A stretch of DNA of 64,000 nucleotides from Cydia pomonella (lineage: Eukaryota; Arthropoda; Insecta; Lepidoptera; Tortricidae): assembly GCF_033807575.1 (NCBI RefSeq), contig NC_084707.1:13812550-13876549 (forward strand), written 5' to 3'. The translations under genes were made by a program, and so were the position numbers. Within the stretch, counting starts at the first letter, position 1. Every line of letters begins with the position of its first letter. Below the pieces are notes generated by a model that saw only the letters and a list, made by a program, of their open reading frames with translations, was not told where the DNA came from and searched no databases. Below, in pieces: positions 55,193 through 64,000 of the stretch.

Positions 55193-56271
55193 CTAAAGTC
55201 TTAAAATATGTAATTTATTATTTATATCAAGGAGTCCCTATATCAACTTTAAGACCACTATCATCAAATTTTACGGACGTCTCATACAAATTTCCATCCC
55301 CTAGTTTAAGCGGTTGGGGAGTAAAAGTTTCAAATTGTATATTTTTTGTTATGCGGTACTCTCATATAAATTTCCATCACCTAGTTTAAGGTGTTGGAGG
55401 GTAAAGGTTTCAAGTTGTTTTTTTTTGTCTTAAGTCTAAAGTTTGTCTAAAGTCTTAAGTACTGGGCTATGCAATTAAAACTATAAGTTTAATAAGTCCA
55501 CTGTCATATCAAATGATATCCCGAGAATTTTGTTTATTTGATATAATCCAAACCCAAGGGTGATGTGTATAAGAGTTCAAAAAACGACGAAGCGCTTCGA
55601 GTAAAGGCAGGTAGTCCCCTTGCGCTTTGCTTGATTCGTCTTGGCTAAATATCTGAAGGAAGTCACTAGCGTTGCCTCGTTCGTGCTAGGAAAATCTCTA
55701 GGTCTAGTACTTACATATGTCTGTATGATTTTTCCAAGATATATGCTTAGCAAGTAAGGGCTAAATAATTATTAAGATTGATCATTAGAGAGAATGGTAG
55801 CATTTATGTTATTATGGTAAGTTATCAGTCTGGGTTTTATACATTTTGTACATTTATGATTTATAATGACTCTGTTAACTGTTGGTAAACCTTATCCCGA
55901 TGCAGTAAGGTTCAATACGTGTCAACGATGGTGCTGCTAGTCGGCAGGCTTGGCGCAAAAGTCGGCCGCTCGTGCCGGAAGCTGGGCCGCCGGTTTGTCA
56001 CGTCAGGTTGTGTGCTAATTTCTACACTAGCCTCTTAAGTCATTCTTCATATCCTATCCTAATTTAAGAAAAAATAATAAACTGCCATTCAATTACACTA
56101 GTTTTTTTTTTGTTTCGATAAACTAGCAATATTTCAATAAGTTTAACAACATTTCGATGAAATGGGTAGGGAACTAAATACCTTGACTATACCTTTTTGG
56201 GCAAAGTTGGTAACGGACATCGATCGTACTGACACAGCAAAAATGCTATTGAACTCAATAAAAATGTAAAT

Positions 56272-56330
56272 ATACCTACATATAGCTACGGGTACAGGTA
56301 CCTACTGTACCCGTTGCTATATGTAGGTAT
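56272..56330. repeat. 25-bp inverted repeat
   Basis: ATACCTACATATAGC plus TACGGGTACA pairs with the block at 56306-56330, with one mismatch and a 9-base loop containing GGTACC. Confidence 0.85.
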
Positions 56331-58182
56331 GAAGTTGATTTCTATTTTGATATAACAATTAGATAGGTACTACTTACACACATTTTGCTCAGAGACCCAG
56401 GCAGGCTTAGGAACCTATCTATTAATATGTAGAACATACTACGGAACTCTACACTGTGATCCAATACCTACAGTAAATAATCTAAACATCCAACTACATA
56501 CCTACTCTTGGGGTATCGTCATACTGGTAACGCAAATACTCAGAATACTTTTGAGTAGATGCAATGGTCTGACGTTAACCATTCAAGGCAGGTGGCGCTC
56601 AAACAGCACGCGACGGTTCGTTTGGCCACAATTGCGTTTGCTCCCCGCGGCGAGCGGCTTGACGCTCACTTCTACACATCGAGATATCCAATATGGAGAG
56701 AATGTGATTAAAGATTCAATCCACACGCTTTTGCTCTGGGGTCTTCTTACTAAAAATGCCGTCGAGTCACCTTTCACTGTTTTATGATCTTATAAAACAC
56801 GTGTCGTTTTTCCTATCTGGACAAAGGCATTAGATACGGCACCAGACAGTGGAATAGGTACTGAGTACCTATTTCTTAAGCCATTAATATTATGCCCGAT
56901 TAGAGTAGGTAGGTACCTTACCTACGCCAGTATAATATCCACGAAAAAAGGCAGCAGTGTTAGTGTTACAACATGTTGTTAAATTCACAAAATAACGACT
57001 TCGATAACTAGTACCTATTTTTTACATTTCTTAACTAAATATAAATTCTAAGACAGTGTGAAAAGCTAAAAATAAAGCCGATTCCATAGAAATTTGCAAT
57101 CTCTATGCCTTTGATGCGTCTCCCGCGACGCGTTAAACAAGAGCCGAAAGCGCGGCGCGGCGCGGCAACGCTCGAGGGCGGCATAATTCACTTAAATCAT
57201 GCTTAAATCACGCATACAACAGCCTCACGGCTTTACCTCACCGTCTGATACGCTTTTCGTCAGACACTCTGTCAATAATCGGTAGCCACTGAGTACCGGG
57301 TACCAAGTAGCCAAATAGTACACACGTATGAGGTTGAGGTTCATTATAATCTGGGTTACATTCCGATAAAACGACCAAATAAACCTTTTCAAATAAAATG
57401 CGGTAACAATGGACTTATTCTTATAGAATTGAGAGGGCTGAGCATAATCCAAAAAATCCTGCAAATAAATTTCCAATGACACGGGAAATAAATGACATAT
57501 TCGGTTTGCTCAAATCCTTAAAACGTCATCCAGATATCCATTACATGTCTATTAAATCTTACGACATATATTTGTGGGGCTCAGTCAGCAGTGCTCCCCT
57601 CGCAAACACCGCGGCGATTACGAGCTCGGCCGACCGCAGTAAACGAATATAAAACACATGCGGGAAGACGAATGCAAAAATGTACTCGTCAAGATTTTGC
57701 ATAGGTAAACAGTAGGACACCCTTCCGCGGCGCGTCGGCGGCACGCGTGGCTGGGCGCACGCATTATCTCGCGGGAAACGATCGAGTGGAATATGGATTC
57801 AGAAATGGTTTGAAAATCTTAATTCCCAGCGGTAAAATCTGCCCAACTCTTAGATTCTCACAATATAGAGCCAAATCCAAAACAAGCAGATGTAGAAAAT
57901 AATTTGGTTCTTTCTTATATGATGCTTCTAAAAGTTAATCCCCAAATTTTATGCAAACCAGTCACTTTCCGTATCAGAGAAAGGTTGTGTTATGTTACTT
58001 ATGTTAAACTCATACCAAAGATAGCTATTACTTATCAGCCAGTATTGTTAAATTACAACAAGCACCTATTTTATTCTTCTTCCGATGACGCTACAACCCT
58101 TTGGCAACAAGCGCCTATCATACTTACATACATCATTAAGCAGACACAAAGATAAGTACTTACTTAAGTATGTTCTACCATA

Positions 58183-58482
58183 CTGTAATAGTACATTACG
58201 ATACAAGTGCGAAAAATAGGAAATTCGAAACGAGTGGCGAATAACCTATTCGCACATGTATCGTACAACGTTTTACAGTACATATGGCCCTTTAAATGTT
58301 CGACACAGTAACGTAATATGCTAATTTTCGCACTAGTGTGGTAAAGTAGCACCATATGTACTGTAATAGTACATTATGATACAGTGTGCTAAGTTGGTCA
58401 TTGTCATTACACACGAGACGATATTGTGACGATAGCGAGCGCGCAATAAGAAAGCCGATGTGTGTAATGACACTAATGACCA
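58183..58482. repeat. Cluster of inverted and direct repeats
   Basis: CTGTAATAGTACATTA occurs at 58183 and again 178 bp later at 58361, each followed by GATACA. The first also pairs with an inverted partner near 58260-58283. A separate inverted pair, TGGTCATTGTCATTACACAC and GTGTGTAATGACAC with TAATGACCA, spans 58395-58482. Probably overlapping MITE relics of a family with CGAAACGAGTGGCG. Confidence 0.65.
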
Positions 58483-58580
58483 TAGCACACGCGTCTCATA
58501 CGACGCTTTTCAACACACTTGCGAGGAAAAAAGAAAACTTATAAATTAGATTTATTTTATATTGATTTAAACCAACACGA

Positions 58581-58628
58581 CCTCGAGTCTGCCTGTGACC
58601 ACGAGAGTAACGTCACGTTCGAAACGTC
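58581..58628. repeat. Short dispersed repeat, inverted copy of 13922-13977
   Basis: GAGTCTGCCTGTGACC followed by CACGTTCGAAACGTCAGGCC is the reverse complement, with small gaps, of the sequence at 13922-13977. Confidence 0.6.
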
Positions 58629-60579
58629 AGGCCATATAATAAACGTAAGTTTACGCGATTACATTTATTTTGTCAAAACAGTAAAAGTACGTACAATTTT
58701 CAAAATGGTGGCTTACAGTTTTAACATCGAATAACTGCACCAAAGTGAGCCGGGCTTTTAGGCACTTATTCACCAGTTCATTGAAGTAAGCTACCAACAC
58801 GTTTTCCAAGAAAGACTGGGCGTTTTTGCTGATTTTCCATTAAACAAAAGTTTCATATGCCGCCAATTATTTTTCACCTGATTTTGATGGTAAAAGGCTA
58901 TCGTTCTCGGCTCTTGCCTCTATTAGTATTACTGGCAGCGTCAATTTTATGTGTTCTTCATTTTCAATGCTTGAAAATGACATTTTCGTCAATATATTTA
59001 AACTAAAAACATGCAAAACTATTCCAATTTTATGACATATACGGATTTTTTTACTGCTCGGAAATGTTCACCTTATTGTGGCAAAAATAGTACGGGAAGT
59101 TCCTCGTTATGGTCAAACTCAAATTAAAAAAATTCAAACCATTATTGTCGTGTTTTAGCGGACGGAATAAGTTATTACTGTATTGTTTTTACTTTTTAAA
59201 ACTCGTATCCACTAAGAAAAACGCATACAGCCAATTAATATAGCTACGGGCTACGTCTACACGACCAGGTCAGCATCATTTCAAGCTATAGGATAGAGTC
59301 GTGTAAAACCGACGTGTATGATCGTGCGAATACTGCTTACTAAAATCAAAGACCATATAACTTTTATATTTTTTTAAAGATCTCATGCGTGCAAATACTG
59401 CTTATATTGCACAATTCTATTGAATGGTACTTAATGGCAGAATAGTTGTGCCTTTAACTTTTTAAAAATAATTAAAGAGTGAAATTGTTTTTGATGTGAA
59501 GGTTCGATTTGAGTGCTGGTTCATGTTTAAATTATGATTATTTTACCTGAGTTTCTCGCATGATTGGCGAAAAGCACTATATATGCCTCGGTAGATCGAA
59601 ACTCATCCACGAATTGCCCTTTCCGGCCTCTGCAATAATATACTATTAATAAATATAAAATGTTTACGTAATAAATCTGCTGCAGCCGTACCTATACCGT
59701 TTACAGTCGCTTACATTTCTATTTAAACACCTACGCCGTAAATAAAGCATTTCAAGGCATCCGTCAGCGCTTATCATTGCTGACATCCGCTAAGGCGAAG
59801 TGAAAGTTAGCTTAGCCGGCATTCTGCTACTTTGTTTACCACACGACTTCCCTTGAACCGCGATAAGAATCGCTCACTTGCATTGATTACAAGATGGGGT
59901 TGTTAACCTATATCGATTACAGGAAAATCACAAATACATTAAGATTACTTTGTATATAAGTGCTACGATTTCCACGTGTAAATCTGCGTCAGTACATTAA
60001 TGCTATGTTTCAGTTGAAATGTCTATCTATGATGGGGTCAAGGGCGAGTCTATCACAGATAGTAGTCGTTATTACAAGCAAAACTATTATGTAAAATGTT
60101 ACTTACACTAGTAACTAAACACATACCTATTACTTGACAGATTAGGCACACAGCGGCCGCCTTTGATTAATAATCATCATTCGACTTTTTTTATTAGAAG
60201 GTGTAGGTTCCTACATTATCTTTGTGATCAAATCTGTGGGTGTCCAGATCGCTTTGGGTAATGTTGAATGTTGTTGTCGTCTGCTCTTTGAGCGAACAGA
60301 TGCTGAGTACGTAATCAAACAACAAAATACCATCGGTAACTAAACATGAATGTCAGATGATTTGTATGGTTGACAAATATCTATTGCAAATTATTAAAGG
60401 TATCAAAGTCAAACCGTTCCAAGTGCTCGTAAGTCATAACTACCGAAACCGCCCCAGAGCATGATCATGTCAACAAATGTGGAACCACGTGGAGTTCAAA
60501 TCTAGCGAAAACCTGACCTACAAAGCTAATTTGAAGGACACCGAGAAAAGGAGAGTGACCTGACGTAGCAGCATCTAAA

Positions 60580-60815
60580 GTGATGAGTCGCGCGTGGCCG
60601 GAGCAGGCGAGCCCAGCTCAAGTAACGACCTATCGATTGGCAATAGTGCCTAGTTAGCAAACCGCTCCGCGCCCCGCCCGCCGCGCTGCGCCGGCCGTCG
60701 CCCGCTCCAGCTTATGGAGAGATGAGAGAAAACGTATCTTTGGTTTGTTTTACAGTCAGTGCTGCAACTACAGACGAGTATATAGTAAACGTTTAAAACA
60801 AACGCATACGGTAAC
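60580..60815 (+). promoter_or_regulatory. GC-rich island, candidate promoter and first exon
   Basis: CCGCTCCGCGCCCCGCCCGC with neighbouring CGCTGCGCCGGCCGTCGCC is the most GC- and CpG-dense patch I see in the window. About 60 bp downstream is TCAGT (60756-60760), matching the arthropod initiator, and at 60811 a GTAACT that could serve as a splice donor. Together these permit a short non-coding first exon. No downstream promoter element matches and no coding exon is visible, so this is a suggestion only. It is equally possible that the patch is an enhancer or chance. Confidence 0.2.
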
Positions 60816-60865
60816 TACACGTAAAGAACAAGATATAAAACAGAGAATACGTTTTGAGTAAAATC

Positions 60866-61015
60866 ATTTTTAGGGTTCCGTACCCAAAGGGTAAAAACAG
60901 GACCCTATTACTAAGACTCCACTGTCCGTCTGTCTATCTGTCACCAGTGATTTCTGTTGCCGCTATAACAACAAATACTAAAAAGGAGCGAGTCCGACTC
61001 GCACTGGTGCTGTTT
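60866..61015 (+). repeat. Short variant of the dispersed GGGTTCCGTA repeat
   Basis: TTTTAGGGTTCCGTACCC, CTGTCCGTCTGTCTATCTGTC and GCGAGTCCGACTCGCAC keep the outer motifs of the family, while the internal units are missing. Confidence 0.65.
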
Positions 61016-61389
61016 GTGGAGACCACTCTGTTTAAGCTTACACGGACTTCATATATATTATGTTATAAGTATGTAACTTTACTTTTGAGTGGCGTTAACG
61101 TGAGACACTTCATTCCGTCCTTGTCTGTCTGATTTATATATTTTTCTTTGAATTATTTATTCTTTAGTTTAATTATTTTTTATTTTATATGAATACAAGT
61201 CTTGGAGACCTTTGCTTCTGTAAGAATAATTTAATGATCGTTTTTTTTTTTTAATTATATTTTATCTCTGATATCTAGAGACTTTGACATCTCTAAAGAA
61301 TTTTAATATTTGTTGATTGTTTTTTTACCATAGTTTTTTGTGTAATTCGACATTGAGAGACTGTATACATCTCTAATAAGTATCTAATA

Positions 61390-61510
61390 TTTCATTGATT
61401 CCATATTTGTAATTGTATTTTGTTATTTTTATTTATTGTAAAAAATTTGTCATGTAAAAGTGTCCCTGTGGCCTATTTGCTGAATAAATGTTTGATATTT
61501 GATGTTTGAC
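61390..61510 (+). repeat. 3' end of another non-LTR retrotransposon family
   Basis: GTGTCCCTGTGGCCTATTTG, CTGAATAAATG and a terminal TTTGATATTTGATGTTTGA tail are typical of a family ending in short TTTGAT repeats. The upstream region, 61140-61390, is AT-rich and may be its 3' UTR. Confidence 0.6.
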
Positions 61511-62002
61511 TTGATTACTAAAATAACAAAAATATGCTATAATTAGCACTAATCGCAAAAAATTTTTTTTTTTTCAATAACGTTGCTCCATATTCGCATT
61601 TTACTATAGGATAATACACTCTGTTAATAGAAAATTATCACAAAAATAGTGACATATCCAAAACTTTGTGTCATGTGATACATTGTACGTTTAACTTTTA
61701 GTCATCAAAAACAGATATGTCAATATTTTTCTTTCATGATTACCACTATATTCAAAATATTGGTATGGTAATATAAATAGCAAACACATGTGCCTAAATG
61801 ACAAATAACTTGAATATATCCTAAAAAAAACATATTATTTTTGTTTCTTTTCACTCTCCTCCAAACCAATGTAGACGTATTCTCAACCGACGATAAACTA
61901 GTGGCTCTGAGCTTAGTCAAAATATATGGCTTGGCCTTTTCGCTACCGACACATGGGCGTAAGGTGCAATTCGTGCAAAATTATTCTGTAACCACATTTT
62001 GA
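61511..62002. other. Non-coding stretch
   Basis: AT-rich. The frame at 61720-61920 (minus) has no recognised domain. Nothing else is seen. Confidence 0.4.
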
Positions 62003-62239
62003 CTAAGGTGTAGAGTTTGTGACGTTAGGGCTTGTAGAGTTTTAACTCTACAAGTACTCTACTAACTTGGCTCTACAAGAGATCTGATAACTTTTTGACA
62101 ATGACAGTGCGCGCCTTACAGTTTCGTCTAGGCAACATTTTAAATGAAAATGTGATGGGATTTCACTTCTTTTTGTAAGTTGCTCATGACTATATTCCAC
62201 CCCCTAATTTAAAGTGTTGGGGTTTGAAGGTGATTTACT
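62003..62239 (+). repeat. Dispersed repeat, copy 2 of 2 (GTGTAGAGTT family)
   Basis: Same order of blocks as 54960-55192 with moderate divergence. The DNA to 62500 continues with CCACCCCACCTTTCACC-type blocks, again like the surroundings of the first copy. Confidence 0.75.
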
Positions 62240-62639
62240 AATATTATAAAAACCTGAAATACGCATCTTTTATAAAATCTGTTTTTTACTGATTCCTTAT
62301 ACAAACATCCCTTTTTCTCCACTAACGCCCTTTTCCTCCCCCTTTTCAACCTTACAGGAAGATTTTGGGGTTAAAAACTATTTTATATCCTTCGTCATAA
62401 CAATAACTATCTACATAACAAATTTCAACTTAATCGGTTCACCGGTTATTGATTCCCCGTACAAAATTCCACCCCACCTTTCACCACCTTAGGTGTTAAA
62501 AAGGGTCTAGCCGCAATCCTATAGTGAAACTGCCCCTGGCTGAAATGTATACCTTTCTTAGAAGCGTTAATTGGTCTTATTATATGATATCATTTTACAA
62601 TATTTCAAGCCTGAAATCCCCTTGGTTTGGATAAAAAAA

Positions 62640-62790
62640 CAAAAATATATAATGTATGTATGTATGTATGTATATACTTTATTGTACATAGAAATAAAAA
62701 CACGAAAAACACAGTTACAGAGTAAATTAAATACAACAAAGGCGAACTTATCCCTGTATGGGATCTCTTCCAGTTAACCTTTGAGGAAAT
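62640..62790 (-). repeat. 3' end of a non-LTR retrotransposon with microsatellite tail
   Basis: On the minus strand: CTGGAAGAGATCCCATACAG, GATAAGTTCGCC, TGTACAATAAAGTATAT, then (CATA)n. The layout equals 42405-42886 and 38350-38450. The short open frames across it are by-products. Confidence 0.65.
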
Positions 62791-62937
62791 GAGTAAAACA
62801 GAAGTAACGGAGAATGAATGACAAACACAAACAAAAGTGTACAATCACTGAAATTAATGAAATGCACGTTTTGAATACACATTGATACAAATATACATAG
62901 ATAGAAAAATAACCATAAAATAATGCATACATATATA

Positions 62938-63409
62938 CAGGATGATTCAGGAGACGTGAGCAGGATCAAGCCTGCATATTCGGTAAATTATCAGCTACTG
63001 TTTCGTACCAGTATTTGTGAGATTAACGTTAATTTAATTTTTACTGTTCAAAAAAAAAGTTTTATTTTATTTACGATATTTATGGGCACCCTCTTTGTTT
63101 TATCCATAATAAGTGACAAATTGAATGTCATCGGAGTGTGGTTACTTTTATAAAATCGTATCTCACTCATGTGTGACATTTTATTTTCTTCATAATCAAA
63201 GTGCTGTCATAACGGTTAAAGAGGTTTTATCTTTGTTAATTAATTGTTGTAGGGTGTCCATGATTGTAGATAATCAAATTTGACCTTAAGAAAAAGTTAA
63301 ATAACAGATAAAAAGCGTGATTGTTTTACTTAAATATGATGGTGAACGATTCATTAACAATTACTGATTGTGTAGTCTTAGTCCAGCTCACGTCTCATGA
63401 ATCACCCTG
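62938..63409. mobile_element. Non-autonomous Tc1/mariner-like element with TIRs and TA duplication
   Basis: The left terminus CAGGATGATTCAGGAGACG pairs with the right terminus CGTCTCATGAATCACCCTG, with two mismatches. TA flanks both ends (62936-62937 and 63410-63411). The 472-bp body is AT-rich without transposase. A right-half copy is at 51682-51994. Confidence 0.75.
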
Positions 63410-63411
63410 TA

Positions 63412-64000
63412 TATATAAAAATATATATAAAACTTTTTTAATTTTTCTAAGCTAAACTAATGGTTAGATTTCTTTGAAATTCGGATTATACATGGCACTA
63501 ATAGCAATACATTTTCAAAAAAAAATCAAGGTTCTAACTTATTTACAAAGGCCTAAAAAAAAATTTTTTTTTGTTTAAATTTTTTTTTTTATTATTTACA
63601 AGAGGGCGACAACCTCAAGTTTTAGGTATTTAATGCACAATACAATATTGTATGAAATATATTTTTTTCATAAAAATCCATTTGTGGCAACAAGGTAAAA
63701 ATGTCTTACTAATGCTGTAGGTTACACATTGGGCCAACGTACTTGGCTCATTGTGTACTTCCGCCTTTACAACCATTTAGTAGGTATTAACGAGCAGCAG
63801 CTAGTCGAGCAGAAAAATTGTTTACACTAAGTATATATTTTTTAATGCAGTATTGCGTATTTCATAATAGGAATGTTTACGTAGGTAGTAGTTGTTTACG
63901 TACAGCAATGGTAGATTACATACCGAGGCCAATAAAATAAGAAATGTCTCAGAACACATCGGACTCGCCCATGAAGGGTTCCCGGATAAATCCGTACCAT
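63412..64000. other. Non-coding stretch ending in a dispersed-repeat relic
   Basis: AT-rich. At 63955-64000 CATCGGACTCGCCCATGAAG, then GGTTCCCGGATAAATCCG, resembles the inverted 3' end of the dispersed repeat and is cut by the window edge. No gene is seen. Confidence 0.45.

Larger units (their letters stand above)
55193..60579. other. Non-coding stretch with hairpins and GC-rich patches
   Basis: No gene could be supported in 5.4 kb. GC-rich patches lie at 55920-56010, 56585-56665, 57110-57185 and 57590-57790. Opposing frames at 56551-56787 overlap without domains. Hairpins at 56272-56330 and 58183-58482 and a short repeat at 58581-58628 are listed separately. Confidence 0.4.

Noticed and set aside
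62571..62969. Several overlapping 70-80-codon frames
   Set aside because: They are produced by the microsatellite and the non-LTR tail at 62640-62790.

Overview
This window looks like gene-poor, transposon-rich nuclear DNA of an insect, most likely a moth or butterfly. The assignment rests on recognition of repeat families typical of Lepidoptera: the dispersed unit that opens with a GGGTTCCGTA motif and closes with ACTTGGCCGC, the AACCGACTTC element, several tRNA-headed SINEs, and the 3' ends of several non-LTR retrotransposon families. I found no bacterial features and no CRISPR array. No host protein-coding gene could be supported. Almost all short open frames are chance frames in AT-rich DNA or pieces of mobile elements.

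The one complete coding unit is a Ty3/Gypsy-type LTR retrotransposon at 25637-30871. Its two 340-bp LTRs read as identical and are flanked by a 4-bp TGTC target duplication. Behind the 5' LTR lies a candidate tRNA-Leu primer site. A single uninterrupted 1352-residue Gag-Pol frame carries two zinc knuckles, protease, reverse transcriptase, RNase H and a D,D35E integrase. This is a very recent insertion, although its protease reads D-M-G instead of the usual D-T/S-G.

Regions from left to right. 1-7.1 kb: dispersed repeat copies, a composite AACCGACTTC element carrying a G-rich minisatellite, and small hairpin MITEs. 7.1-11.5 kb: a nest of insertions, in which a PIF/Harbinger-like element (TAA duplication) sits inside a hAT-like element (8-bp duplication), itself inside a decayed non-LTR retrotransposon; a palindromic MITE and a SINE adjoin it. 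11.6-25.6 kb: mostly single-copy DNA with GC-richer patches, several MITEs, an RT fragment and a 103-bp-armed fold-back with tRNA-like arms. 25.6-30.9 kb: the Gypsy element. 31-46 kb: MITEs, the 3' end of one non-LTR family, a dead mariner transposase, two more copies of the dispersed repeat, another RT fragment, and a triple-nested palindrome. 46.4-50 kb: two different SINEs in tandem and a TIR element containing a MITE and a SINE. 50-64 kb: paired copies of two further repeat families, hairpins, a GC-rich island at about 60.6 kb that is the best candidate for a host promoter, and non-LTR 3' ends.

The parts do not form a pathway. They record successive transposition in intergenic or intronic DNA. 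The non-autonomous elements would have depended on transposases or RT from elsewhere, while the Gypsy copy carries its own machinery. All similarity calls come from reading motifs by eye; no database search was possible.
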